From contig NZ_LSSW01000029.1 of the NCBI RefSeq assembly GCF_001567565.1, positions 62,001 through 126,000 on the forward strand: 64,000 nt of DNA, read 5' to 3'. Origin of the DNA: Ectopseudomonas composti. Lineage in GTDB: Bacteria; Pseudomonadota; Gammaproteobacteria; Pseudomonadales; Pseudomonadaceae. Position numbers and translations under genes: made by a program. The stretch's first letter is position 1, and the number at the start of each line of letters is the position of its first letter. Under the pieces are notes generated by a model, which was not told the origin of the DNA, did no database searches, and saw nothing but the letters and a program-made list of their open reading frames with translations. Positions 1 to 8,197 of this stretch are shown here, piece after piece.

Positions 1-1104
1 AGCCTGGATCAGGGGCTGGGCAGCATGGGCAGTGGCTATGGCGCCTTCTCCCTGCTCAGCTCGGCGACCTGGGGCGACGGTGACGCGGCGGGCTTCTCCG
101 ATGGCTCCGAGCGCACCACGAAAATCGAGGACGCCTACCTCGGCTGGCGCTCGGGCAATCTCTTCGAGGCACTCGGCGAGGACGGCGTGGATGTCTCGTT
201 CGGCCGGCAGAACGTCATGGTCGGCGACGGCTTCCTGATCAACGGTGATGCGCTGAACATCGGCAAGGGCCTGGCCGATGGTGAGTTCAACCGTGGCGGT
301 GCCTACTACCTGGCCGCGCGCAAGGCGTTCGACCAGACCGCCGTGCTGCGTCTGGGCGGGCAGCAGGGCTGGCGCGGCGACCTGATGTGGTTGAAGTCAG
401 ACAACCGCGCGCAGGCCAAGACCGAACTCTACGTCGGAACCCTGGAGCACGTGGCCGATGCCGGTACGGTTGGCCTCACCTACATCCGTACCCGCGATGT
501 CGACGAAAACTACGCTTCGCCCACACAGCTTCAGCGCAAGGGCATGGAGACCTACAGCCTGCGTGCAGCGGGTAATGCCGGCGTGGAAAACCTGTCGCTG
601 TCCGGCGAGTACGCGCGGCAGGATCGTGACCAGGGGCCTGACGAAAACGCCTGGTACCTGGAGGCCGGCTGGACCTTCGCCGATGTCGCCTGGTCGCCGA
701 CCTTGACCTACCGCTACAGCCGTTTCTCGGAAGGCTTCGACCCGCTGTTCTACGGCTTCAGCCGGGGCTTCGGCACCTGGTTCCAGGGCGAGGTGGCGGG
801 TAACTACGCCGGCCCGTTCAACTCCAACAGCCGTGTGCATCATGTCGGGGTGCGGGCCACGCCACTGGAGAATCTCAGCATCGGTGCGCTTTGGTTCGAT
901 TTCGATACGCTCGATCGTGAGCGGGGCGATTTCTCCGGTCGCGAGTTCAATCTCTATGCCGAGCTGGGGCTGACCGAAAATCTGGTGGTGATGCCGGTGG
1001 TGGGCCTGTATCAGCCGAAGAAAAGCGCAGACGAGGGCGGTGCCCAGTTGGGCAACAACGACCGTAATCTGTACAGCCAGTTGGTCGTTGCCTTCCACTT
1101 CTGA
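1..1104 (+). CDS. outer-membrane beta-barrel porin, 5' end outside window
   Basis: The reading frame is open from base 1, so the gene starts upstream of the window. About 367 residues are visible. They alternate polar and aromatic/hydrophobic residues as in beta strands, and the protein ends in VVAFHF, the terminal Phe expected for BAM-inserted barrels. The style resembles alginate-export/OprD-like porins, but I do not recognise an exact family member. A 10-bp perfect hairpin follows 14 bases after the stop codon. The next gene on the same strand is the MarR regulator assigned here as IacR, so the porin may admit an aromatic acid to the periplasm. That role is inferred from position only. Confidence is high for an outer-membrane porin and low for the substrate. 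Confidence 0.75.
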   Translation, partial: SLDQGLGSMGSGYGAFSLLSSATWGDGDAAGFSDGSERTTKIEDAYLGWRSGNLFEALGEDGVDVSFGRQNVMVGDGFLINGDALNIGKGLADGEFNRGGAYYLAARKAFDQTAVLRLGGQQGWRGDLMWLKSDNRAQAKTELYVGTLEHVADAGTVGLTYIRTRDVDENYASPTQLQRKGMETYSLRAAGNAGVENLSLSGEYARQDRDQGPDENAWYLEAGWTFADVAWSPTLTYRYSRFSEGFDPLFYGFSRGFGTWFQGEVAGNYAGPFNSNSRVHHVGVRATPLENLSIGALWFDFDTLDRERGDFSGREFNLYAELGLTENLVVMPVVGLYQPKKSADEGGAQLGNNDRNLYSQLVVAFHF

Positions 1105-1118
1105 CGCCTGAAACAGCT

Positions 1119-1143
1119 GCCTCGCCAGAGCCTCTGGCGAGGC
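1119..1143 (+). terminator. hairpin after porin gene
   Basis: GCCTCGCCAG at 1119-1128 pairs perfectly with CTGGCGAGGC at 1134-1143 around a 5-base loop. It lies 14 bases after the porin stop. There is no T-tract, so it could be a weak terminator or an mRNA-stabilising hairpin that partly insulates iacR. Confidence 0.5.
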
Positions 1144-1231
1144 GCTACGGCCCGTGAGGCGCTCTGTCACGGTGCAACGAATACTGGAATTATCTATTAT
1201 CCCGGCTTGTTCCCCTCGCAGCGGTCAGTCC

Positions 1232-1708
1232 ATGAAGGTGCCGAAGAAACGTCGCAATCGCTATAACCCGATTAGCGAAGAGTTCCACAAGGAAGAGTTC
1301 CCGTTCTATTGGCTGGTGCGTGTTCATGCTCGCTATTCGATGAGCATGGAGCGGTTGTTGAAGAAGGTCGATCTCGACATTCCTCGCTGGCGTGTTCTCA
1401 ACATCCTTTACGAAACCCAGGATGCCAGCATCTCGGAGATTTCCGAGTTCGCCGTGGCCAAGCTGTCGACCATCACCAAGATCGTCTACCGGATGAAGGA
1501 CGATGGTCTGGTCGATACCCGCCAGAGCGATGTCGACGGTCGCGTGACCCAGGTCTCCATCACGGAAAAGGGCCGTCAGGCCTATTTCTCCATGCACGAA
1601 GTCACCGCCGAGCTGTTCCAGGCTGGTTTCAAGGGCATGACCGAGGCGCAGATCCGCAAGCTCAATCAGACCTTGGCTGCCATGTTCGACAACCTTTCCG
1701 AGATCTGA
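1232..1708 (+). CDS. iacR: MarR-family regulator, probable IacR
   Basis: This 158-residue protein has a MarR winged-helix domain at about residues 30-130. The recognition-helix region reads AVAKLSTITKIVYRMKDDGLV and is followed by the wing sequence DGRVTQVSITEKG. The ATG at 1232 was preferred over an upstream GTG because the domain begins shortly after it. Known iac clusters carry a MarR regulator, IacR, that controls IAA catabolic genes. This is the only MarR gene in the window and it flanks the iac locus, hence the assignment. Here it lies about 13 kb from iacH rather than directly beside it. It probably binds DNA as a dimer and responds to IAA or a pathway intermediate; that is inferred from the family. 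A different target, such as the porin or the transporter, is possible. Confidence 0.65.
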   Translation: MKVPKKRRNRYNPISEEFHKEEFPFYWLVRVHARYSMSMERLLKKVDLDIPRWRVLNILYETQDASISEISEFAVAKLSTITKIVYRMKDDGLVDTRQSDVDGRVTQVSITEKGRQAYFSMHEVTAELFQAGFKGMTEAQIRKLNQTLAAMFDNLSEI

Positions 1709-1719
1709 CTCGCGTCGAG

Positions 1720-2670
1720 TCAGCCGTGCAGGTGCGCCTGGCCTGCCAGTTGGCGGCTCAGGGCGGCGGCCCGGTAAGCCCGCGGTGACATGCCGTAGCA
1801 GTGCTTGAACACGCGGGAGAAATGCGCCGAGTCGGTGAAGCCCCATTTGTAGGCGATGGTGGTGATCGGTAACGCCTGGTTGCCGGTATCGGCCAGCTCC
1901 CTGGCGCTGCGCTCCAGACGCTGGCGCTGGATATAGCGGCAGATACTGTCACCGTCGATCTCGAACTGACGGTACAGCTTGCGCACCGACACGTTCAGTT
2001 TTGCTGCCAGCTCGGTCGGTGTCGGCGCATTGGGCAGCGACTCGCTGATGATCTTTTCCGCCAGACGGCGCAGCGGTCGGCCCGGTTCGAGCAACTGTTC
2101 GTCGTGGAAGGCGGGGGGCAGCAGGGCGATCAAGGCGTTCTGCAGTGCAGAGCCGTAGTGGTTCTGGGGCGCCGAGCCGAGCTCGCCGTTGGCGATCTGC
2201 TGCAGGATGCCCTGCAGCAGGTGCCCGGTCGGGCTTTCCTTCTCCAGCTTGCCGAAGCGCCGCGCCGCCACCGGCAGCAGCGGGTCGACCATGTCCCGGC
2301 ACAGGTGCACGGAAAGCTGGCGGATCAGGCCCTGCGGCTTCATCTCGAAGGCTTGCGCCGAGTCGAGCAGGGCCATGTCGCCGGGGTAGAGCACGAACTC
2401 GCGATCACCCTGGTCGATGGCCATCATTCCTTCGCGCTGCATTACCAGGAAGTAGTAGCGATCATCGGCGCGGCCACTGTTGCCACGCTGGCGATTGATG
2501 GCCATGGCGTTGGTGCTGATGTCGGCAATCTCCAGGCCGCCCAGGTCGATGCGCTCGATCTCGCCGATGAAAGACGCGTCATGCCAGGACGGACGGGTTT
2601 CGAAACGTCCGCAAACGCTGTGAACGTTGTGGTTCCAGCGTTCGAAATCACGGGATGTATGCACGCTCAT
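1720..2670 (-). CDS. AraC-family transcriptional regulator, FeaR-like
   Basis: This is a 316-residue protein. The N-terminal two thirds look like the AraC-type ligand-binding domain found in FeaR-like regulators. The C-terminal ~100 residues form the double helix-turn-helix of the AraC/XylS family, with AKLNVSVRKLYRQFEIDG and the hallmark TIAYKWGFTDSAHFSRVFKHCYG region. The ATG at 2670 follows a GAGG ribosome-binding site and gives a normal family length. The gene lies downstream of, and on the same strand as, a FeaB-like aldehyde dehydrogenase. That matches the FeaR-FeaB association in aromatic amine degradation. It probably activates the dehydrogenase gene when an aromatic aldehyde or amine is present. 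The effector is not deducible. Confidence 0.8.
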   Translation of the reverse strand: MSVHTSRDFERWNHNVHSVCGRFETRPSWHDASFIGEIERIDLGGLEIADISTNAMAINRQRGNSGRADDRYYFLVMQREGMMAIDQGDREFVLYPGDMALLDSAQAFEMKPQGLIRQLSVHLCRDMVDPLLPVAARRFGKLEKESPTGHLLQGILQQIANGELGSAPQNHYGSALQNALIALLPPAFHDEQLLEPGRPLRRLAEKIISESLPNAPTPTELAAKLNVSVRKLYRQFEIDGDSICRYIQRQRLERSARELADTGNQALPITTIAYKWGFTDSAHFSRVFKHCYGMSPRAYRAAALSRQLAGQAHLHG

Positions 2671-2736
2671 GGGGCAGCCTCGCTTTATTCTTGGTGTTTT
2701 GGTGCGCTGTTTGTGTCGTTTCTGCACACTTGACAA

Positions 2737-2747
2737 ATAACGTGAAT
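2737..2747 (-). promoter_or_regulatory. candidate operator, ATTCACGTTAT motif
   Basis: On the minus strand this reads ATTCACGTTAT, 66 bases upstream of the AraC-type gene. A closely matching motif, ATTCACGTAAT/ATTCACGTAAA, occurs twice in the iacH promoter region (14825-14861) and once more at 14711-14721. The shared sequence suggests a common regulator, either IacR or the AraC protein. This comes from visual pattern matching only. Confidence 0.35.
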
Positions 2748-2900
2748 GTTCAAGCATTTTTTGAGCCAAAAATTGCCAGGCGATGTCGATTTGAGATCGG
2801 CGGGCGATTGGCTTCGGGCAGGTGAGTGCCTGCGCCTGTAGTGGGCCGCGGGCGGTGTTCGGAGGGGCTGTGGGGGAGGCCGCAGGGGGCAGAGGAGGGT

Positions 2901-2926
2901 GGGCCGCTGCCTGTGGCAGGCGGCCC
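2901..2926 (-). terminator. GC-rich hairpin after aldehyde dehydrogenase
   Basis: GGGCCGCTGCC at 2901-2911 pairs with GGCAGGCGGCCC at 2915-2926, with one bulged base. It lies 12 bases past the aldehyde dehydrogenase stop in the direction of transcription. No T-tract follows on the minus strand. The surrounding 2820-2930 stretch is unusually G-rich. Confidence 0.4.
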
Positions 2927-2938
2927 GTTTGTAACTTT

Positions 2939-4426
2939 TTAGTAGCGGATCATCACCGATTTCAGCTCGGTGTAGTCGTCGATGAAGGCGCTGCCGAATT
3001 CGCGCCCGGTGCCCGAAGCCTTGATGCCGCCGAAGGGCACCGAGGGGTCGAGGAAGGTGTGCATGTTGACGTACACCGTGCCGGCCTCGATCTGCGGGAT
3101 CAGGCGCAGTGCGCGGGACAGGTCGTTGGTCCAGATGCTGGCGGTGAGGCCGAAAGGCGAATCGTTGATCAGCCCTGGCAACTCTTCTACTTCGTCATAA
3201 GGCAGCACGCAGAGAATCGGGCCGAAGGTTTCCTCGTGCAGCAGGCGGTCCTGCGGGCCGTTGGCCAGCACCACGGTCGGCTCGACGAAGTAGCCGGCGC
3301 GGGCCAGAGGCTTGCCGCCGCACACCACCTTGCTCTGCTCGCGGGCCAGTTGCAGGAACTGCGCGACCTTGTCGAACTGCGGCTTGTTGGCCAGCGGGCC
3401 GAAGTTGACGCTTTCATCCAGCGGTGAGCCGATGTTCATGCCCTGCAGTGCTGCGGTGAATTTGGCCAGGGTCTCGTCGAGGCGCGAGCGGTGCACGTAG
3501 ATGCGCTCCGGTGCGGCGCAGACCTGGCCCTGATGTACGTAGCCGGTCTGGATCAGGCCGGCCACCGCACCGTCGATATCGGCATCCGGCAGCAGCGCGG
3601 CGGCGTTCTTGCCGCCCAACTCCAGGGTCACGCGGGTGAGGTTGGCGGCCATGGCGCTCTGGCCGACCTTGAGGCCGGTGGGCACCGACCCGGTGAAGGA
3701 CACTTTGGCGACATGCGGATGTTCGATCAGGCTGGCGCCGACCTCGCCGGTGCCGTTGAGCACGTTGAATACACCCGCCGGCACGCCGGCCTCGATCGCC
3801 AGCTCGGCCAGGCGCAGCAGGGTCAGCGGGGTGAACTCGCTGGGTTTGAGCACCAAGGTGCAGCCGGTAGCCAGGGCGGCGGCGATCTTCCACACGCCGA
3901 TCATCACCGAGAAGTTCCACGGCACGATACCGGCCACCACGCCGACCGGCTCGCGGCGGGTGAAGGCGGTGTACTGCTCGCCGGCCATGGAGGGGAACGA
4001 CGGGCTCATGGTTTCGCCGTTGATCTTGGTCGTCCAGCCGGCGTAGTAGCGCAGGAAGATGGCGCTCTGGCCGACTTCGAACATGCGCGAGAGGTGGATG
4101 GATTTGCCCGAGCACAGGGTTTCCAGCTGCGCCAGTTCCTCGCCGTTGGCTTCCATCAGGTCGGCCAGGCGGTTGAGGACCACGCCGCGCTGATAAGGCG
4201 AAGTCTGTGCCCACTCGCCCTTGAAGCTGCGCCGGGCGGCCGCGACGGCCGACTCGACCTCGTCGGCGGTGGCGCAGGTGATCTGTGCGATCACTTCGCC
4301 GTTGGCCGGGTTGACGATGGGAACGTGCCGGCTGGAGGTGCCCGCGCGGTACTGGCCGTCGATGAAATGGGCATGGCTGCGCTGGAGGAACTCGCGCACC
4401 TGGGGCAGTAATTGGATTTCGCTCAT
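2939..4426 (-). CDS. aromatic aldehyde dehydrogenase, FeaB-like
   Basis: This 495-residue enzyme is an NAD(P)-dependent aldehyde dehydrogenase. Visible motifs are the oxyanion Asn in VPWNF (N171), the cofactor lysine in LKPSE (K194), the general base Glu in LELGG (E269) and the nucleophile Cys in GQVCAAPERIY (C303). The overall sequence resembles E. coli phenylacetaldehyde dehydrogenase FeaB. The ATG at 4426 follows a GGAG ribosome-binding site and replaces a spurious longer reading frame. The downstream AraC gene supports a FeaB/FeaR-type pair. In an IAA catabolic locus the substrate could be indole-3-acetaldehyde, giving IAA, or phenylacetaldehyde. That choice is inference. Confidence 0.85.
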   Translation of the reverse strand: MSEIQLLPQVREFLQRSHAHFIDGQYRAGTSSRHVPIVNPANGEVIAQITCATADEVESAVAAARRSFKGEWAQTSPYQRGVVLNRLADLMEANGEELAQLETLCSGKSIHLSRMFEVGQSAIFLRYYAGWTTKINGETMSPSFPSMAGEQYTAFTRREPVGVVAGIVPWNFSVMIGVWKIAAALATGCTLVLKPSEFTPLTLLRLAELAIEAGVPAGVFNVLNGTGEVGASLIEHPHVAKVSFTGSVPTGLKVGQSAMAANLTRVTLELGGKNAAALLPDADIDGAVAGLIQTGYVHQGQVCAAPERIYVHRSRLDETLAKFTAALQGMNIGSPLDESVNFGPLANKPQFDKVAQFLQLAREQSKVVCGGKPLARAGYFVEPTVVLANGPQDRLLHEETFGPILCVLPYDEVEELPGLINDSPFGLTASIWTNDLSRALRLIPQIEAGTVYVNMHTFLDPSVPFGGIKASGTGREFGSAFIDDYTELKSVMIRY

Positions 4427-4609
4427 GAAGCACTCCGGAGTTGAGGCGGCCCGAGGTTCTGTGCCTCTGTGGCCGGCTGGGGCATGCGGGCAGCAACGGG
4501 CCCGGGCCGAGGGTATCTGGGCGCTATTCATAGCAGCGCCCGCGAGGGTGAAATTGAACGTGAGGGACAGCTTCTTGTAGATGCCTGCCAACCTGGCGCC
4601 GGGGATGGA

Positions 4610-5668
4610 TCAGTGGCGTGCGGCCTTGATCCGATCCCAGGCGCTGTCGAGTACCTGCTTGCGGCGAGGCGGCAGGCCTTCCAGCAGGTAGCTGCGGCGC
4701 CGTTGCTCGGCGCTCAGCACCTGGGCCGGGTGTGCGGCGACGAAGGCTTGCATGCTGGGCGAGTCGCTGGGCAGGGGCGCGTAGAAACGGGTGGCGCTGG
4801 CGTTACGAATGGCCACGGGTGGATCGATGAGAAAGTCGATCAGGCGATAGGCGAGGTCCGGATGGGCGGCGTGGGTCGGTATCGCGAGGGTATCGATGGT
4901 GATGGCCGCTCCCTCGTCGGGAATCTGATAGAGCAACTTCGGGTTGCCCTCCATGGCGCGCAATGCATGGCCGCTCCAGGCCATGGCCAGGCACAGTCGG
5001 CCGGCGATCAACTCGTCGACGAACGCCCAGTTGTCCAGGCTGTGCAGCAGTGGCGCGACCTGTTCGAGGCCTTGCAACTGGCGGGTGATCTGCCGGTCGC
5101 TGCTGGCCGCCAGGCGCCGGCCACGGTAATTGAGCAGCAGCGAGCCGGTTTCCTCGGCGGCATCCAGCAGGCCCAGGCCGCAACCGCTGAGTTGCGCTGC
5201 CTGTTGTGGGTCGAACAGCAGACTCCAGCTGCTGGGCAATAGGCCGCTGTAATGCGCCTGGGCCAGCTGCGGATCGACCACCAGGCCGATGGAACCCCAC
5301 AGGTAAGGCACCACGTGGCGGTTGGCGGCGGGGATGCCGGCCAGGGTCGACAGCAGCCAGGGGTCGAGGCTGGAATAGTGGCGCAGCCGGCTTGTATCCA
5401 ATGGCGCCAGGCGGCCCTCGGCGATCAATTGTTCGAGCATGAAATGGCTGGGCATCACCAGGTCATAATCGGTACCGGCAGCCAGTGCCTCGAGCAGTTC
5501 GTCGGAGGTGGTGAAACCCTGGTAGTCGACGCTGATACCGGTCTGCGCCCGGAAGTCCTCGAGCACCTGCGGGTCGATGTAGTCCTTCCAGCCATAGACG
5601 CGCAGCACTTCCTCGGCATGGGCGGTGGTGCTGGCGAGCAGGAGCAGCAAAACGAGTAGCCGCTTCAT
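4610..5668 (-). CDS. periplasmic polyamine-type solute-binding protein
   Basis: This is a 352-residue PotF/SpuD-like extracellular binding protein. It has a signal peptide (MKRLLVLLLLLASTTAHA) with cleavage expected after AHA. The mature N-terminus LRVYGWKDYIDPQVLEDF is typical of spermidine/putrescine-binding proteins. The ATG at 5668 has a strong GGAGG ribosome-binding site. No polyamine permease or ATPase gene lies nearby, so it is an orphan binding protein. It sits between an Aer-type chemoreceptor gene and the FeaB-like dehydrogenase gene, all on the same strand. It may serve a distant transporter or act in sensing. A role in amine or polyamine recognition is inferred from family similarity only. 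Confidence 0.75.
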   Translation of the reverse strand: MKRLLVLLLLLASTTAHAEEVLRVYGWKDYIDPQVLEDFRAQTGISVDYQGFTTSDELLEALAAGTDYDLVMPSHFMLEQLIAEGRLAPLDTSRLRHYSSLDPWLLSTLAGIPAANRHVVPYLWGSIGLVVDPQLAQAHYSGLLPSSWSLLFDPQQAAQLSGCGLGLLDAAEETGSLLLNYRGRRLAASSDRQITRQLQGLEQVAPLLHSLDNWAFVDELIAGRLCLAMAWSGHALRAMEGNPKLLYQIPDEGAAITIDTLAIPTHAAHPDLAYRLIDFLIDPPVAIRNASATRFYAPLPSDSPSMQAFVAAHPAQVLSAEQRRRSYLLEGLPPRRKQVLDSAWDRIKAARH

Positions 5669-5803
5669 CGGAGGGCCTCCTGGCTGGGCGAGTGGAGCGA
5701 GAGGCGCCGGCATGGAGCGACGCCTTTGTGTGTCATTCAATCGCCCGTTGCCGGCTGTGGCTTGATCCTGGCGGCCAAGTTGTTGTACCTGGCTGCCAGG
5801 TTC

Positions 5804-7360
5804 TCAACCCTTGAGGAAGCGTTGCGCCAGTCCCAACTGTGATTCGGCCAGCTGGTGCAGTGCCTGGCTGATTGCGCTGGTGCGTCCAGCCTGCTGGCTG
5901 GTGCGCTCGGTGAAGCCGGCGATCTCGGTGATCTGCTGGTTGATCTGCTCGGCGACCTGGCCCTGCTGCTCGATGGCGGCGGCCATCTGCAGGCTCATGC
6001 CGCTGATCTGCGCGACCTCGGCGCAGATGCGCGTCAACGCCTGGCGCGCCTGTTCGGCATCGCTGCTGGCACGCAGGGCCGCCTGTTCGCCGCGTTGTGC
6101 GGTGGCCAGGGCCGTACCGCTGTCCTGACGCAGACTTTCCAGTGAACGCTGGATCTCGTGGGTCGACTCCCGGGTGCGTGAGGCGAGGCTGCGCACCTCG
6201 TCGGCGACCACCGCGAAGCCGCGGCCGGACTCGCCGGCGCGGGCGGCTTCGATGGCCGCGTTGAGGGCCAGCAGGTTGGTCTGCTCGGCGATGCTCTGGA
6301 TCACCGTGGCCACGCCGCCGATGGACTCGATGGCCGCCGCCAGGCTGCCAACCGCCTGGCCTATCTCGCTCACCGAGTGACGCATGGTCTGCGCCGAATG
6401 CTGGCTGTCATCGGACAGGCGCTCGCCATCGCGTGCCAGCTGATCGGCGTTCTGCGCCGCCTGCGCGGTGTGCTGCAGGTTGCGCGACAGTTCCTGGATG
6501 GTGGCGCTCATCTGGTTGATCGCAGCAGCGGTCTGCTCGGTCTCACGTACCTGGCGATCCAGCTGCTCGACCGAGTGCTCCACCACGTCGGCCGAGGTCT
6601 GTGCCTGCTGGCGCAACACCACGCTGTTGATGCAGATGCGCGACATCACCGTGCTCATGCGTGCGCGCTGGCTGTCCAGGGCCATGGCCAGCAGGCTGGT
6701 CGGGCCGGGGTGCCGGGCGTGCAGCGGGGTCAGCAACGGGTCGCTGTAGGCCTGCATGTGCTGGGCGAGCAGGGCGCGGCTCAACTGGCGCTGACGCAGT
6801 GCCGGTTGCAGTCCGGCAAGGCTCAGCGCCAGCAGCAGCGGCGCCCCCAGCGCCAGGGGCAGATAGCCCTGCACAGTGGCCAGCGCCAGGCCCAGGCCGA
6901 TCGCCAGTTGCAGGCCATGCCCCAGCAGCAGTTCGCCAAGGCGTTGCAGCGCACTCCAGGGCGCCTGGCCGCGCGCCAGGCGCGCATAGAGGCGTTCGGC
7001 CTGGCGCACCTGCGCCGGCTCGATGGGTTGGTAGACGGTACCCAGCGCTGCCAGCTTGCCGTCGTCGAACAGCGGCACCACGTAGAGGCTGCGCCACTGC
7101 GCGTCGCCCTGCTTGCGACGGATCATCACCGGCGCCGTCCATGGCACACCGGCGCGCAGCGCCTGCCACATGCTGGCGATCACCGCTGCTGGCATGTGCG
7201 GATGGTTGAGCAGTTGGTGAGGCTTGCCGAGCAGTTCGTGTTCGGCGTAGCCGCTCATGTCCAGGTAGGCGGCGTTGCAGGTAAGCAGAACGCCCAGCGG
7301 ATCGAGCCGGGAAATCGGCGGTTCCTGGAAACCTGATGGGGTGTTGCTGGCAGTTTGCAT
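5804..7360 (-). CDS. Aer-type PAS methyl-accepting chemotaxis protein
   Basis: This is a 518-residue chemoreceptor. Residues ~15-115 form an Aer-like PAS domain (SRLDPLGVLLTCN to QWRSLYVVPLF). Residues ~150-195 carry two closely spaced membrane helices with almost no periplasmic loop. A methylation and signalling region follows, with the conserved hairpin tip EQTNLLALNAAIEAARAGE. The layout indicates cytoplasmic energy, redox or metabolism sensing rather than periplasmic ligand binding. The ATG at 7360 was chosen because it directly precedes the PAS domain. Its position within the catabolic locus suggests metabolism-dependent taxis towards a substrate such as IAA. That link is inference. FAD binding is usual for Aer PAS domains but was not verified. 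Confidence 0.85.
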   Translation of the reverse strand: MQTASNTPSGFQEPPISRLDPLGVLLTCNAAYLDMSGYAEHELLGKPHQLLNHPHMPAAVIASMWQALRAGVPWTAPVMIRRKQGDAQWRSLYVVPLFDDGKLAALGTVYQPIEPAQVRQAERLYARLARGQAPWSALQRLGELLLGHGLQLAIGLGLALATVQGYLPLALGAPLLLALSLAGLQPALRQRQLSRALLAQHMQAYSDPLLTPLHARHPGPTSLLAMALDSQRARMSTVMSRICINSVVLRQQAQTSADVVEHSVEQLDRQVRETEQTAAAINQMSATIQELSRNLQHTAQAAQNADQLARDGERLSDDSQHSAQTMRHSVSEIGQAVGSLAAAIESIGGVATVIQSIAEQTNLLALNAAIEAARAGESGRGFAVVADEVRSLASRTRESTHEIQRSLESLRQDSGTALATAQRGEQAALRASSDAEQARQALTRICAEVAQISGMSLQMAAAIEQQGQVAEQINQQITEIAGFTERTSQQAGRTSAISQALHQLAESQLGLAQRFLKG

Positions 7361-7415
7361 GGCACGACTCCTCGGCTGTAACCCGTTGCGGCCTGCCCTG
7401 GGGCAAGCCGTCCGA

Positions 7416-8183
7416 TTACCAGTGCATGGCCCGCTCGGCGCGCATCTTGCGCACCATGGCGGCATAGAACTGGGTGGCGAAACCGCTCTCGCGAATCAGC
7501 ATCGCGGTGAGGTCGGCGCACTTGGCGGCAACGCCGTCTTCCAACGGGTTGTCCTCGCCGCCCAGGGCACCGGCGGCGCACTGGTTCTCGGCGGCGCGCT
7601 GCACCGTCCAGAGCAGGAAGAAGGTCTTTTCGATGCTGCTCTCGCCGACCGCGATGCCGTGGTTGCGCAGCACCAGCACATGCTTGTCGCCCAGGCTTTC
7701 GATCATCCGCGCCTTCTCGTCATCGAACAGGGTGATGCCCTCGAAGCGGTGGTAGCCGATACGGCCATACAGCTGGGCGCCGTAGAAATCGTCGTGGGTA
7801 AAACCGCGTTTCTTCTGCACCACGGCGGAGATCGGTGTGGTGTGGGTGTGGATCACGCACTGGATGTCGTCGCGTGCGCCGTGCACGGCACTGTGCAGGG
7901 CGAAGCCGGCGGGGTTGCCGTCGTAGGGCGAGGGTTCGAGTTTCTTGCCGTGCAGATCGACCTTGAGCAGATTGCCCGGGGTAACTTCGCTGTAGTTCAG
8001 GCCGAAGGGGTTGACCAGGTAGTGATGCGCGCGGCCAGGCAGGCGCGCGGAAATATGGTTGAAGATGGTCTCGGTCCAGCCGAACCAGTCCACCAGGTGG
8101 TAGCAGTAGGCGAGCTTGACGCGCAGGTCCCATTCTTCGTCGCTGCAATGGGCGGGCTTGCTGAAATCGGTCATGGCGTTCAT
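7416..8183 (-). CDS. class II aldolase/adducin-family protein
   Basis: This 255-residue protein belongs to the class II aldolase/adducin family (fuculose-phosphate aldolase and RhaD types). The zinc-site elements are visible as CVIHTHTTPISAV and VLVLRNHGIAVGE, with a further Glu/His region between them. The ATG at 8183 follows AGGAG by seven bases; a much longer overlapping reading frame is spurious. The stop of the upstream ketopantoate-reductase-like gene lies only 14 bases before the start, so the two are co-transcribed behind livF. Such proteins cleave or decarboxylate small hydroxy-acids. The substrate here is unknown. It may process a side-chain fragment imported by the linked transporter or released from it. 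Confidence 0.8.
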   Translation of the reverse strand: MNAMTDFSKPAHCSDEEWDLRVKLAYCYHLVDWFGWTETIFNHISARLPGRAHHYLVNPFGLNYSEVTPGNLLKVDLHGKKLEPSPYDGNPAGFALHSAVHGARDDIQCVIHTHTTPISAVVQKKRGFTHDDFYGAQLYGRIGYHRFEGITLFDDEKARMIESLGDKHVLVLRNHGIAVGESSIEKTFFLLWTVQRAAENQCAAGALGGEDNPLEDGVAAKCADLTAMLIRESGFATQFYAAMVRKMRAERAMHW

Positions 8184-8197
8184 GGCGAAGTCTCCTA

